A DNA stretch of 64,000 nucleotides from Endobacterium cereale (GTDB taxonomy: Bacteria; Pseudomonadota; Alphaproteobacteria; Rhizobiales; Rhizobiaceae), in contig NZ_WIXI01000050.1 in NCBI RefSeq assembly GCF_009617585.1, positions 248,001-312,000 of the forward strand, written 5' to 3'. A program made the translations under genes and the position numbers. Position 1 is the first letter of the stretch. Every line of letters begins with the position of its first letter. This document shows positions 32,703-42,929 of the stretch, one piece after another. The notes under the pieces are model-generated. The model saw only the letters and a list, made by a program, of their open reading frames with translations, had not been told where the DNA came from and searched no databases.

Positions 32703-34811
32703 TTACATCTTGCCGGCAACCTTGATGGCAAATGCATATTCGAAGGCGATCTCTTCAAGCCGCTGGAAACGACCCGATTTGCCACCGTGTCCGGCCGCCA
32801 TGTTGGTCTTGAGCAGGATTGGCGCCGCGCCGGCCGTATGCTCGCGCAGTTTGGCGACCCATTTGGTCGGCTCCCAATAGGTCACGCGCGGATCGGTGAG
32901 GCCGGAAATGGCCAGAATCGGTGGATAGGCGCGACCCGTGACGTTGTCATATGGAGAGTAGGCGGCGATCCATCGATATTCTTCCTCGGATTCGATCGGG
33001 TTGCCCCATTCCGGCCATTCCGGCGGCGTCAACGGCAGTGTGTCGTCGAGCATGGTCGTCAACACATCGACAAAGGGCACAGCCGCGATGATGCCGGCGA
33101 ATTTTTCCGGTGCCATGTTGGCGATCGCGCCCATCAACATGCCGCCGGCGGAACCGCCTTCGGCGATGATGCGGTCATAGGCGGTAAACCCGGTGGCGAC
33201 GAGATGATCGGCGGCAGCGATGAAATCCTTGAACGTGTTCTGCTTGAATTCCATCTTGCCGTTTTCGTACCAGGCAAAACCCTTGTCCTTGCCACCACGG
33301 ATATGCGCGATGGCATAAACGATGCCGCGGTCGGCAAGCGACAGCGCGTTGGTCGAGAACGAGGCCGGGATGGTCATGCCGTATGCGCCGTAGCCATAAA
33401 GCAGGCACGGCGAAGAGCCATCGAGCGGCGTGTCCTTTCTGTAGAGAAGCGAGACGGGAACCAGTTCACCGTCATGGGCCGGAGCCATCACGCGGCGGGT
33501 GACGTAATCGTCCGGATTGTGACCCGACGGCACTTCCTGGGTCTTAAGGAGAGTGCGTTCGCGGGTGACCATGTCATAGTCGAAAAGCTGCGTCGGGGTC
33601 GTCATCGATGAATAGGAGAAGCGGATCGTGTTCGTCTCATATTCGGCGGCGCCGGAAAGACCCAGCGAATAGGCCTCCTCATCAAAGGCGATTGCATGTT
33701 CTTCGCCACTGGTGCGGTCGCGGATGACGATCTGCGGCAGACCATCCTTGCGTTGCAGCCAGATCAGGTGGCGGGCATACGCCATATGGGAGATGATCAG
33801 GCGGCCGGGCACATGCGGCACGACTTCCTTCCAGTTTTCCTTGCCCGGTGCCGAAGCGGGGGCCTCGACGATCTTGAAATCCTTGGCATCGCCGTCGTTT
33901 GTCAGGATGTAGAAGACATCGCCGCCTTCGGTCATCGAATACTCGATGCCTTCCTCGCGCTCGGCGACGAGCTTTGGCTCAGCCACCAGGTCCGAGGTTG
34001 GGATCAGGCGGTATTCCGAGGTCTCGTGGTCATGGATGTCGATATAGATGAAATCGTCCAGCAGCGAGCCGCCGACGCCCATGAAGAAGCCGGGATCCTT
34101 TTCCTCGAACACGAGCCGGTCTTCCGACTGTTTCTGGCCGAGGATGTGATGGAAAACCTTTGACGGGCGATGGTTCTCGTCCTGCAGGGTATAAAAGAAG
34201 CTCCGGCCATCGGGCGCCCAGACGCCGCCGCCTGCTGTGTTTTCGAGAATGTCGTCAAGGTCCTCGCCAGTGGTCAGGTCGCGAACCCGCAGCGTGAAAT
34301 ATTCGGAACCCTTGTCGTCATAACCCCAGATGCCATGGCTATGGTCAATCGTATGATCGATGCCGGCAAGACGAAAATAATCCTTGCCTTCCGCTTCCTT
34401 GTCGCCGTTCAGCAGCGTCTGTTTTTCGCCGCCATCGCGCGGTGTGCGGAAATAATGTGGCTGTTCGCCGCCAGTGACGAACAGCGAGCCATAAGCAAAA
34501 GGGCCATCCTTCATCGGTACGGATGAATCGTCTTCCTTGATCCGGCCGCGCATTTCGGCAAACAGCGTCTTCTGCAGTGCGGCCGTGTCGCCAAGAGCTG
34601 CCTCCATATAGTCGTTTTCGGCTTCCAGATGCTTGCGGATTTCAGGATCGAGCAGACTGGGATCCTTGAACATCGCCTGCCAGTTATCGGCACGCAGCCA
34701 GGCGTAATCGTCCGTGCGGGTGATGCCGTGATAAGTGTCGCTGACCGGCTTCTTGGGCGCGGTCGGCGCAGCGGGCAGATTGGAGAAAGGCGATTTCGGG
34801 GAGGTGGCCAA
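32703..34811 (-). CDS. ptrB: oligopeptidase B (S9A serine peptidase)
   Basis: Cytosolic prolyl-oligopeptidase-family enzyme that cuts short peptides after Arg and Lys. I start at TTG 34811 (MATSPKSPFSNLPAAPTAPK) because GGAGC lies upstream; this gives 702 residues, close to the 686 of E. coli PtrB. An N-terminal seven-bladed propeller (about 70-400) precedes the alpha/beta-hydrolase domain with the nucleophile in IIAEGGSAGGM (Ser554), the acid region and the histidine in MAAGHGGKSGRF. EGGSAGG with the upstream LLYGYGAYG is diagnostic. Divergent from prc. Confidence 0.93.
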   Translation of the reverse strand: MATSPKSPFSNLPAAPTAPKKPVSDTYHGITRTDDYAWLRADNWQAMFKDPSLLDPEIRKHLEAENDYMEAALGDTAALQKTLFAEMRGRIKEDDSSVPMKDGPFAYGSLFVTGGEQPHYFRTPRDGGEKQTLLNGDKEAEGKDYFRLAGIDHTIDHSHGIWGYDDKGSEYFTLRVRDLTTGEDLDDILENTAGGGVWAPDGRSFFYTLQDENHRPSKVFHHILGQKQSEDRLVFEEKDPGFFMGVGGSLLDDFIYIDIHDHETSEYRLIPTSDLVAEPKLVAEREEGIEYSMTEGGDVFYILTNDGDAKDFKIVEAPASAPGKENWKEVVPHVPGRLIISHMAYARHLIWLQRKDGLPQIVIRDRTSGEEHAIAFDEEAYSLGLSGAAEYETNTIRFSYSSMTTPTQLFDYDMVTRERTLLKTQEVPSGHNPDDYVTRRVMAPAHDGELVPVSLLYRKDTPLDGSSPCLLYGYGAYGMTIPASFSTNALSLADRGIVYAIAHIRGGKDKGFAWYENGKMEFKQNTFKDFIAAADHLVATGFTAYDRIIAEGGSAGGMLMGAIANMAPEKFAGIIAAVPFVDVLTTMLDDTLPLTPPEWPEWGNPIESEEEYRWIAAYSPYDNVTGRAYPPILAISGLTDPRVTYWEPTKWVAKLREHTAGAAPILLKTNMAAGHGGKSGRFQRLEEIAFEYAFAIKVAGKM

Positions 34812-35059
34812 GGAAACGCTCCGGATTGCATGAAGGAGTGCCACAGATAAGGGGCGGCGTGCGGTGAAGCAAGCGATGGCAGGAACCGGCGCGGTTAGAG
34901 CTTTGTGAAGCGACCTTTTGGCTGCCTTATCGATAGGCTCACGGCAATCTCCCCGTGGATCACCGATCGTTGTTTTCCCACATCGGTTGCCAAAACGCCA
35001 TAATTGCTCCACCTAACCGGCATGGCACACTACCGACAATTAAATGGGGTCACCGCTGA

Positions 35060-37147
35060 ATGCGCATAAAATATGGTCTGATCGGCTTAATCCTCTCACT
35101 TTCGGCCCCGGTATATTCACTCGAAGCCAGGGAGCTTCCTGAACTGGCGCCGATGGAACGGCAGGCGCAGGCCGCCCATCTGAGCGCGCAGTTCCTCGGC
35201 CGATATGCCTATAAGCCGGTTAAACTCGACGACGCGCTGTCGGCCAAGATCATGAACCAGTTCATCAAATCGCTTGATCCGGACAGAATGCTGTTCGCGC
35301 AGGCCGATATCGACGGCTTCATGAAGAACAGCACCAAGATCGATGACGCCATTCTTGACGAGGACCTGACGATCCCGTTTTCGATGTTCAGCGTTTATTC
35401 CGAGCGGGTCGTGCAACGGATGACCCATGCTCAGGAGCTGCTGAAGCAGGATTTCGACTTCGGCGCTCAGGAAGAGTTTTCAATAATGCGTGAAGACGCG
35501 CCCTGGGCAACCTCGGAGGATGAAAGCAGGGAGCTTTGGCGCAAGCGCGTTAAGAGTGACTGGCTGCGACTCAAACTTGCCGGACAGTCGGACGATGCCA
35601 TTCGCAAGACGCTTGGCAAACGCTATCAGAATATTCTCGATCGCGTTTATACCTACAAGGGTGACGACGTCTTCCAGACGTTCATGGCGGCCTACACGAC
35701 CTCCGTCGATCCGCACACCGATTATTTCGGCGCCAAGGCATCGGAGGAATTCGACATATCGATGCGACTTTCGCTGGTCGGTATCGGCGCCGTCCTGCAG
35801 GATCGTGATGGCTACACGACCATTCGCGAGCTTGTCGCGGGCGGTCCGGCACAACTGTCAGGCAAGATCGCGGTTGGTGACCGCATCATCGGTGTCGGGC
35901 AGGGCGAAGATGGCGCCATCGAGGAGGTTGTTGGTACCCGGCTGGATGAAGTCGTTCAGTTGATCCGCGGCAAGGAAGATTCGGTTGTTCGCCTGGATAT
36001 TCTGCCGGCGGAAGCCGGCGAAAGCGGCAGCCATCGTGTGATCAGCCTCGTTCGTGAAAAGATCAGTCTCGAAAAACAGGCGGCAAGCAAGGCCATCATT
36101 CCGGTCGAGGAGAATGGCACGACGCGCAAGATCGGTGTCATCACGCTGCCTGCCTTTTATGAGGATTTCGACGCGCGGCAGAAGGGTGACAAGGACTATC
36201 GGGGCGCAAGCCGCGACGTTGCCAAGCTGCTCGGGGAACTGAAGCAGGAAAAGGTGGACGGTGTCCTGATCGATCTGCGTGACAACGGAGGCGGCTCGCT
36301 GACCGAAGCGATCGAGATGACGGGCCTTTTTGTCGGCAAGGGGCCAGTGGTCCAGCAGCGCAATGCGCAAGGTGAAATCAGGATCGAAAGCGACGATCTT
36401 CCCAAACCCGAATGGGCAGGGCCACTCGGCGTGCTGATCAATCGCGGCTCGGCATCGGCATCGGAAATCTTTGCTGCGGCGATACAGGATTACGGTCGCG
36501 GCGTGATCATTGGTGACCCGAGCTTCGGCAAGGGCAGTGTGCAGACGGTCGTCAATCTGGATCGTATGGTGAAAAACGCAGAAGCCAATCTCGGTGAAAT
36601 AAAGCTGACGATTGCGCAATTCTTCCGTATCGATGGCGGAACGACACAATTGCGTGGCGTGACCCCCGACATCGGCCTGCCGGGTCTCGCCGATCCCAAG
36701 ACGTTCGGCGAAGCGAGTTATGAAAACGCGCTGCCCTGGACTGAGATCAAGCCTGCGAAACACAAGGATTTTGCCGATCTGACGGCGCTTATCCCACAGT
36801 TGCAGGAACGTCACGAGACGCGTGCCAAGACGGATGCGGACTTCAAGCGATTTGTCGAGGATGCCAACGAGCTGAAGGCGCAGCGCGAAAAGAACACCAT
36901 TTCCCTCAATGAGGCCGAGCGCCGCAAGGAAATGGATGCCATGACAGCGCGTCTGAAGGCGCGTCAGGAAGCGGGCGGGTCTGCGCCGCAGGACGACGAT
37001 GGTCTGCAATCGAACGAACGCAGCCTGACTGCAGATCTGGCGATTGAAAACGCCCGCAAAAACGCGAAAGACGTGCTTAAAAACGAAGCGGCTGCCATCG
37101 TCGCAGATCATGCGGATCTTCTGGCCGGACCCGGCAAGCGTCCGTAA
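35060..37147 (+). CDS. prc: tail-specific carboxy-terminal protease Prc/Tsp (S41)
   Basis: Periplasmic protease that trims C termini, for example of penicillin-binding proteins and misfolded tagged proteins. It has 695 residues: signal peptide (MRIKYGLIGLILSLSAPVYS), helical Tsp N-terminal domain, PDZ domain (about 235-330, LVGIGAVLQDRDGYTTIREL), protease core with Ser466 in RGSASASEIF and Lys491 in SFGKGSVQ, the same spacing (25) as Ser452/Lys477 of E. coli Prc, and a long Lys/Glu-rich C-terminal region. It is Tsp-length rather than the shorter CtpA type. Confidence 0.94.
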   Translation: MRIKYGLIGLILSLSAPVYSLEARELPELAPMERQAQAAHLSAQFLGRYAYKPVKLDDALSAKIMNQFIKSLDPDRMLFAQADIDGFMKNSTKIDDAILDEDLTIPFSMFSVYSERVVQRMTHAQELLKQDFDFGAQEEFSIMREDAPWATSEDESRELWRKRVKSDWLRLKLAGQSDDAIRKTLGKRYQNILDRVYTYKGDDVFQTFMAAYTTSVDPHTDYFGAKASEEFDISMRLSLVGIGAVLQDRDGYTTIRELVAGGPAQLSGKIAVGDRIIGVGQGEDGAIEEVVGTRLDEVVQLIRGKEDSVVRLDILPAEAGESGSHRVISLVREKISLEKQAASKAIIPVEENGTTRKIGVITLPAFYEDFDARQKGDKDYRGASRDVAKLLGELKQEKVDGVLIDLRDNGGGSLTEAIEMTGLFVGKGPVVQQRNAQGEIRIESDDLPKPEWAGPLGVLINRGSASASEIFAAAIQDYGRGVIIGDPSFGKGSVQTVVNLDRMVKNAEANLGEIKLTIAQFFRIDGGTTQLRGVTPDIGLPGLADPKTFGEASYENALPWTEIKPAKHKDFADLTALIPQLQERHETRAKTDADFKRFVEDANELKAQREKNTISLNEAERRKEMDAMTARLKARQEAGGSAPQDDDGLQSNERSLTADLAIENARKNAKDVLKNEAAAIVADHADLLAGPGKRP

Positions 37148-37156
37148 CCGTTTGGC

Positions 37157-37181
37157 GGGGGAAGGGGCTTTCCTTTCCCCC
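37157..37181. terminator. terminator-like hairpin between convergent prc and LysR gene
   Basis: GGGGGAA pairs with TTCCCCC, with extra inner GG/CC pairs, in the 34-base gap between the two stops. No clear T-run on either side. Confidence 0.45.
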
Positions 37182-38126
37182 TCATGACGTCACTGGACCA
37201 TCAACCTTGGGCCCCTGAAACGCGTCCCGGTTCGTTCCCACGACCGCAAAGATGTAATCTGCTACAGCCCGAAATCGCGGGATATGTGCCGTATCCCGGT
37301 GGCGGATCAGCCAGTAATGGCGGGTAAGTTGAACCTCGGCGGGAAGCACGATCTGCAGGTCGGGCTGCTGGCAGGCAATAAAATGCGGCAGGATACAAAG
37401 CCCCTGACCGTTCAGCGTCGCCGTCAGTTGTGCGTAGATGCTGGAACTCTGGAAACGCGGCTTGATGCCAGGATGCACATCATCGAGATAGTCGAGGCCG
37501 GGTGCGAAAATCATGTCCTGAATGTAGCCGATGAACGGGTGATCAAGCAGATCATTACGTCGTTTCAACTCGGGCTTGTCGGCGAGATAATGTTTCGATC
37601 CATAGACGCTGAGCGTGTAATCGGTGATCTTCTCGATCATGTACGGACCGGCCTTGGGCGGATCGAGCGTGACCGCGATATCGGCTTCCTTGCGTGACAG
37701 AGACATGATCTGCTGGATCGTCACCAGTTCCAGTGACAGGTTCGGGTTCTGGCGGGTGAAATCATCGATCCGGTGAGCGAAGAAAAAATTTGCAAACCCT
37801 TCCGGCATGCTGAGCCGGATTACGCCGCGATGCGCGGCGACACCGTCATTGATGTCGGCCTGCAACCGGTCGGTTTCCAGCTCGATCTTTTCCGCCGTTT
37901 CGATGAAACGCTGGCCCATGGCGGTAAGAACGTAACCGCGCGGATTACGCTCGAACAATTTTACCTTGAGCGCGAATTCGAGGCGGTCGATGCGGCGCGA
38001 CACCGTCGCGTGGCTGGTGCGTAAATGCCGGGCGGCAGTCGATAGCTGCCCTGTTCGGGCAACGGCGAGAAAATACTGCAGATCGTCCCAGGTGAAATTG
38101 GGGTTGAAGTTGGTATTTCCGGGCAT
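37182..38126 (-). CDS. LysR-family regulator
   Basis: 314-residue regulator from ATG 38126, chosen because GGGAGGAG lies directly before it (the frame is open to 38213). N-terminal helix-turn-helix (LSTAARHLRTSHATVSRRID), then the two-lobed effector domain (GVIRLSMPEGFANFFFAHRI). Divergent from a branched-chain-type ABC importer operon across 184 bases, so it very likely activates that operon in response to its substrate. Confidence 0.9.
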   Translation of the reverse strand: MPGNTNFNPNFTWDDLQYFLAVARTGQLSTAARHLRTSHATVSRRIDRLEFALKVKLFERNPRGYVLTAMGQRFIETAEKIELETDRLQADINDGVAAHRGVIRLSMPEGFANFFFAHRIDDFTRQNPNLSLELVTIQQIMSLSRKEADIAVTLDPPKAGPYMIEKITDYTLSVYGSKHYLADKPELKRRNDLLDHPFIGYIQDMIFAPGLDYLDDVHPGIKPRFQSSSIYAQLTATLNGQGLCILPHFIACQQPDLQIVLPAEVQLTRHYWLIRHRDTAHIPRFRAVADYIFAVVGTNRDAFQGPKVDGPVTS

Positions 38127-38310
38127 GCTCCTCCCGTGTCTGTTCAAAAATGCACAGATCCTGTTTGCAATTAATAATGGTCGGCTTCTTGCGTCAACGC
38201 ATGTTTTCCTCAACCATGCCTTTCAGGAGAACCGCTTTGAGGAGGGTGGTTCGCCAAAACTGCACAGATTTACGCCCAACGACATTTTGCAATCTCTGGG
38301 AGGAGACATC

Positions 38311-39525
38311 ATGCGAAAGACGTTTCTGGCATCGCTGGTCCTTGTTTTGACCAGCAGCACGGCATTTGCCCAAACGGCATCCGGAAGCCCGTCCGATGGA
38401 AAAGTAAAGATCGGCATCCTGAACGATCAGTCCGGTGTTTATGCCGATTTCGGCGGAAAATCGTCGGTCGAGGCTGCCAAGATGGCAGTGGAGGATTTTG
38501 GCGGCAAGGTGCTGGGCGTGCCGGTCGAGATCGTGGATGCTGACCACCAGAACAAGCCGGACGTCGCTTCCAACATAGCGCGCCAGTGGTACGATACCCA
38601 GCAGGTCGATGCGATCATGGACCTGACCACGTCCTCGGTCGGTCTTGCCGTACAGGCGCTGTCGAAGGACAAGAAGCGTATCACCATCAACACCGGCGCT
38701 GCGACCACGGACCTGACCGGCAAGGCCTGCACACCCTATGGTTTTCACTGGGCTTACGACACCCATGCTCTGGCGGTCGGTACCGGCGGCGCCATGGTCA
38801 AGCAGGGCGGTGACAGCTGGTATTTCCTGACCGCCGATTATGCTTTCGGTTATTCGCTGGAACAGCAAACCAGCGATTACGTGAAAGCCAATGGTGGCAC
38901 TATATTGGGTTCGGTGCGGCATCCGCTTTCAAGCCAGGATTTTTCGTCCTTCCTGTTGCAGGCGCAGTCTTCGGGGGCAAAGGTGATCGGCCTCGCCAAT
39001 GCGGGTCTCGATACCGCCAATTCCATCAAACAGGCAGCGGAATTCGGTATCGTTCAGGGTGGCCAGAAGCTGGCGGCGCTGCTGTTCACGCTTGCCGAAG
39101 TCCACGGTCTTGGGCTTGAAGCCGCGCAAGGGCTGACCCTGACCGAAGGCTATTACTGGAACCTCGACGACCAGAGCCGCGCGTTCGGCAAAAAATTCTT
39201 CGCCAAGACCCAGAAGATGCCGAACATGGTGCATGCCGGCACATATTCCGCCGTCACTCATTACCTGAAGGCGGTCGAAAAGGCCGGTACGGATGATGCC
39301 GATGCGGTGGCAAAGGCCATGCGCGAACTGCCGGTGGACGATTTCTTCGGTCGCGGTGGTACCGTGGGTGCCAATGGCCGCATGATCCACGACATGTACC
39401 TCCTGCAGGTGAAAAAGCCGGATGAAAGCAAGGAGCCGTGGGATTATTTCAATGTGCTCGCCACCATCCCCGGTAAGGAAGCCTATCTCGATCCGGCCAA
39501 GGCTGGCTGCGAGCTCGTCAAATAA
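38311..39525 (+). CDS. branched-chain-type ABC transporter substrate-binding protein
   Basis: Periplasmic binding protein of the LivJ family, 404 residues. GGGAGGAG lies before ATG 38311, which opens a signal peptide (TFLASLVLVLTSSTAFAQ). KIGILNDQSGVYADFGGKSS, DADHQNKPDVASNIARQWYD and the second lobe YFLTADYAFGYSLEQQ are typical. Its stop overlaps the next ATG (TAATG). This subgroup is broad and includes aromatic acid, amide and urea binders; with alcohol- and hydroxyacid-dehydrogenase genes downstream, a hydroxylated organic acid is plausible. Confidence 0.9.
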   Translation: MRKTFLASLVLVLTSSTAFAQTASGSPSDGKVKIGILNDQSGVYADFGGKSSVEAAKMAVEDFGGKVLGVPVEIVDADHQNKPDVASNIARQWYDTQQVDAIMDLTTSSVGLAVQALSKDKKRITINTGAATTDLTGKACTPYGFHWAYDTHALAVGTGGAMVKQGGDSWYFLTADYAFGYSLEQQTSDYVKANGGTILGSVRHPLSSQDFSSFLLQAQSSGAKVIGLANAGLDTANSIKQAAEFGIVQGGQKLAALLFTLAEVHGLGLEAAQGLTLTEGYYWNLDDQSRAFGKKFFAKTQKMPNMVHAGTYSAVTHYLKAVEKAGTDDADAVAKAMRELPVDDFFGRGGTVGANGRMIHDMYLLQVKKPDESKEPWDYFNVLATIPGKEAYLDPAKAGCELVK

Positions 39526-40310
39526 TGGCAGTGGCCACCACAATTATGCACGAGGAACAGCCGCGGGTGGTTTTGTCCGCCCGCGGCCTGTCCAAGGGGT
39601 TCGGCGCCTTCATGGCGGTGAAGAACGTCGATCTCGACATTGAGCATGCCCGCGTACATGCGCTGATCGGGCCGAACGGTGCCGGCAAGACCACCGTGTT
39701 CAATCTGCTCACCAAATTTTTGCAGCCGACGGCCGGGTCGATCGCCCTGCTTGGAACAGACATTACCAAGCTCGCGCCCGACAAGGTGGCGCGTATGGGG
39801 CTGGTGCGTTCGTTCCAGATTTCAGCGGTTTTTCCGCATCTATCCGTGCTCGACAATGTGCGGGTGGCGCTGCAGCGGCCGAATGGCCTTTCGACACAAT
39901 TCTGGCTGCCGGTGTCGTCGCTCGACCGGCTGAACGAGCGCGGCGACCAACTGATCGAAACCGTCGGCTTGAAACGCGAGCGCAACATGTTGGCGGCCGA
40001 CCTGTCCTATGGACGCAAACGCGTGCTGGAGATCGCCACCACACTGGCGCTCGATCCGAAGGTGCTGCTGCTGGACGAGCCGATGGCCGGCATGGGGCAG
40101 GAGGATATCGGTGCGGTTTCCAATATCATTCGCGAGGTGGCCAAAACCCGGGCGGTGCTGATGGTGGAGCACAATCTCTCCGTCGTCGCCGATATCTGCC
40201 ACCAGGTGACGGTGTTGCAGCGCGGCGAAATTCTGGCTGAAGGCGATTACGCGACGATTGCGCAGGATGAGCGCGTGCGACTGGCCTATATGGGCACGGA
40301 GGAGGCGTGA
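39525..40310 (+). CDS. ABC transporter ATP-binding protein (LivG-like)
   Basis: 261-residue ATPase with Walker A GPNGAGKTT, signature-region LSYGRKRVLEIATTLALDP (LSYGR in place of LSGGQ, usual in LivG), Walker B LLLDEPMAGM and switch MVEHNLSVV. It begins inside the stop of the binding-protein gene and ends inside the start of the next ATPase (TGATG), so translation is coupled throughout. Confidence 0.92.
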   Translation: MAVATTIMHEEQPRVVLSARGLSKGFGAFMAVKNVDLDIEHARVHALIGPNGAGKTTVFNLLTKFLQPTAGSIALLGTDITKLAPDKVARMGLVRSFQISAVFPHLSVLDNVRVALQRPNGLSTQFWLPVSSLDRLNERGDQLIETVGLKRERNMLAADLSYGRKRVLEIATTLALDPKVLLLDEPMAGMGQEDIGAVSNIIREVAKTRAVLMVEHNLSVVADICHQVTVLQRGEILAEGDYATIAQDERVRLAYMGTEEA

Positions 40311-41014
40311 TGGTGCAACCGCTCCTGACAGTTTCCAATCTCAACGCCTGGTATGGTGAAAGCCACATTCTGCACGGCGTCGACATGACGGTGGGTGAAG
40401 GTGAAACCATCACCATTCTTGGCCGCAACGGCGTCGGAAAGACCACGACGCTCCGCACCATCATGGGCATCCTGCGCGAGCGCAAGGGTCAGATCCGCTT
40501 TGCGGACAAGGACATGTTGTCCGTGCCGCTGCACAAGACGGCGCATGCAGGATTGGGGTTCGTGCCGGAAGAACGCGGCATATTTTCCACGCTCACCGTC
40601 GAGGAAAACCTTATGTTGCCGCCGGTCGTGGCGGATGGCGGCATGTCACTGGATGAAATCTACGCGCTATTCCCAAACCTGCATGAACGTCGTTCCAGTC
40701 CCGGCACGAAATTGTCCGGTGGCGAACAGCAGATGCTGGCGATTGCCCGCATCCTGCGCACCGGTGTCAGGCTTCTCATTCTCGATGAACCGACCGAGGG
40801 TTTGGCGCCGGTTATCGTGCAGCGTATTGGCGAGGTTCTGAAAACACTGAAAGCGCGCGGCATGACGGTGCTGATGGTTGAGCAGAACTTTCGTTTCGCC
40901 AGCAAGGTGGCCGATCGCTTCTACCTGATGGATCACGGTAAAATGGTCGCCGACTTTCCTGTCGGTGAACTGCCGCAGCGCATGGACATGCTGCATAAGG
41001 TGCTGGGGGTGTGA
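40310..41014 (+). CDS. ABC transporter ATP-binding protein (LivF-like)
   Basis: 234-residue second ATPase. ATG 40310 overlaps the LivG-type stop and has GGAGGAG upstream; an in-frame GTG at 40307 is less likely. Walker A GRNGVGKTT, signature LSGGEQQMLAIARIL, Walker B LLILDEPTEGLAP, switch MVEQNFRFA. Pairs with the LivG-like ATPase. Confidence 0.92.
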   Translation: MVQPLLTVSNLNAWYGESHILHGVDMTVGEGETITILGRNGVGKTTTLRTIMGILRERKGQIRFADKDMLSVPLHKTAHAGLGFVPEERGIFSTLTVEENLMLPPVVADGGMSLDEIYALFPNLHERRSSPGTKLSGGEQQMLAIARILRTGVRLLILDEPTEGLAPVIVQRIGEVLKTLKARGMTVLMVEQNFRFASKVADRFYLMDHGKMVADFPVGELPQRMDMLHKVLGV

Positions 41015-41016
41015 CC

Positions 41017-41904
41017 ATGACGATGATTTTCGGCATTCCGTTGCAAGCCTTCATGGGGCAGTTGCTGATCGGCCTGATCAATGGCTCTTTTTATGCGCTC
41101 CTGAGCCTCGGCCTTGCCGTGATTTTTGGACTGCTGCGGGTCATCAATTTTGCCCATGGCGCGCAATATATGCTCGGTGCCTTCGTGGCGATGCTGATGC
41201 TGCAATATTTCGGCATCAATTATTGGTTTGCGCTTCTGCTTGCTCCGCTGGTGGTCGGCCTGTTCGGCGCGATCGTTGAACGTCTGCTGCTGTCGCGCCT
41301 CTACAAGCTTGATCACCTCTATGGTCTGCTTTTCACTTTCGGTCTGGCGCTGACCATCGAAGGCACGTTCCGTTATCTCTACGGTTCTTCGGGGCAACCC
41401 TATGCGCCGCCGCCGCAACTCACCGGCGCCACCAATCTCGGTTTCATGTTTCTGCCTAATTATCGCGGCTGGGTGGTGGTCGTGTCCTTGGTCGTGTGCA
41501 TCGGCACATGGCTCTTGATCGAAAAGACCAAGCTTGGCGCCTATCTGCGCGCTGCCACCGAAAATGCCACGCTGGTTCAGGCTTTCGGGGTCAACGTGCC
41601 GCTGTTGCTGACGCTTACCTACGGCATCGGCGCTGGCCTTGCTGCCTTTGCCGGCGTGCTGGCTGCCCCCGTTTATCAGGTGTCGCCGCTGATGGGATCA
41701 AACATCATCATCGTCGTTTTCGCGGTCGTCGTGGTCGGTGGCATGGGATCGATCATGGGCGCGATCCTTACGGGCTACATGCTCGGTATCGCCGAGGGCC
41801 TGACCAAGGTGTTTTATCCGGAAGCGTCCAATATCGTCATCTTCGTGATCATGGCGATTGTGCTTCTCATCCGCCCGGCCGGACTGTTTGGCCGGGATGC
41901 CTGA
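41017..41904 (+). CDS. ABC transporter permease (LivH-like)
   Basis: 295-residue membrane permease, ATG 41017, two bases after the preceding stop, with GGGGGTGTG upstream. About eight helices; NGSFYALLSLGLAVIFGLLR and VINFAHGAQYMLGAF at the N terminus and VVVGGMGSIMGAILTGYMLG near the C terminus are LivH hallmarks. Confidence 0.93.
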   Translation: MTMIFGIPLQAFMGQLLIGLINGSFYALLSLGLAVIFGLLRVINFAHGAQYMLGAFVAMLMLQYFGINYWFALLLAPLVVGLFGAIVERLLLSRLYKLDHLYGLLFTFGLALTIEGTFRYLYGSSGQPYAPPPQLTGATNLGFMFLPNYRGWVVVVSLVVCIGTWLLIEKTKLGAYLRAATENATLVQAFGVNVPLLLTLTYGIGAGLAAFAGVLAAPVYQVSPLMGSNIIIVVFAVVVVGGMGSIMGAILTGYMLGIAEGLTKVFYPEASNIVIFVIMAIVLLIRPAGLFGRDA

Positions 41905-41918
41905 GGAAGGAAAGTGAC

Positions 41919-42917
41919 ATGAGCGACGCCATTCCAACCACGGCAACTGTACGCAGCGAACGTTCGTCCACCGCATCGAAAACCTATATGGCATTTCTCG
42001 CCATCGGCATCCTGCTGCTCGCCATCGCACCGATGTTCTTCTACCCGATCTTTCTGATGAAGCTTTTGTGCTTCGCGCTCTTCGCCTGCGCCTTCAACCT
42101 GCTGCTCGGCTACACTGGCCTCTTGTCCTTCGGACACGCGACCTTCTTCGGAGGGGCAGCCTATTTCACCGCCCATGTCGTCAAGGAATGGGGTTTCCCG
42201 CCCGAGATCGGCATTCTGGTCGGTGCGGCAGGGGCAGCAGGGCTTGGTCTGATCATGGGCTTTTTCGCCATTCGCCGACAGGGCATCTATTTTGCCATGA
42301 TCACGCTGGCGCTGTCGCAAATGTTCTTTTTCTTCTGCCTGCAGGCCAAATTCACCCATGGCGAAGACGGTATCCAGTCGGTGCCGCGCGGGCATCTGTT
42401 CGGTTTCATCGACCTCGCCGATACCTCCAACATGTATTATTTCGTTCTCGCCGTTTTCCTGATCGGCATGGTGATCATCTGGCGGTTCATCAATTCGCCT
42501 TTCGGCATGATCCTTAAATCGATCCGGGAGAACGAACAGCGCGCCATTTCTCTCGGCTATTCGGTTGCCCGTTACAAGCTCGGCGCGTTCGTCATGTCGG
42601 CGGCGCTCGCGGGTCTCGCGGGCGGAACAAAGGCGCTGGTCTTCCAGTTCGCCACGCTGACCGATGTCGGCTGGCAGATGTCCGGCGAAGTCATCCTGAT
42701 GACGCTGCTCGGCGGCATAGGCACCCTGATCGGCCCGGTCTTTGGCGCCGGACTCGTCGTCACGCTGCAGAACTATCTGGCAACCTCGCAATTTCCGGTC
42801 ACCATCATCACCGGCGTCGTCTTCATGGTCTGCGTTCTGCTGTTTCGTCGTGGCATCATCGGCGAGTTCTACGCCTCGCGGCTCGGCCGAAAACTCGGCT
42901 TCGAACACCGGCGCTGA
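41919..42917 (+). CDS. ABC transporter permease (LivM-like)
   Basis: 332-residue permease from ATG 41919, with GAGGAAGGAAAG upstream. LLGYTGLLSFGHATFFGGAA, GFFAIRRQGIYFAMITLALS and LLGGIGTLIGPVFGAG are the LivM signatures. The N-terminal 25 residues are Ser/Thr-rich and outside the fold. Forms the channel with the LivH-like subunit. Confidence 0.93.
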   Translation: MSDAIPTTATVRSERSSTASKTYMAFLAIGILLLAIAPMFFYPIFLMKLLCFALFACAFNLLLGYTGLLSFGHATFFGGAAYFTAHVVKEWGFPPEIGILVGAAGAAGLGLIMGFFAIRRQGIYFAMITLALSQMFFFFCLQAKFTHGEDGIQSVPRGHLFGFIDLADTSNMYYFVLAVFLIGMVIIWRFINSPFGMILKSIRENEQRAISLGYSVARYKLGAFVMSAALAGLAGGTKALVFQFATLTDVGWQMSGEVILMTLLGGIGTLIGPVFGAGLVVTLQNYLATSQFPVTIITGVVFMVCVLLFRRGIIGEFYASRLGRKLGFEHRR

Positions 42918-42929
42918 TGGGCCAGGACC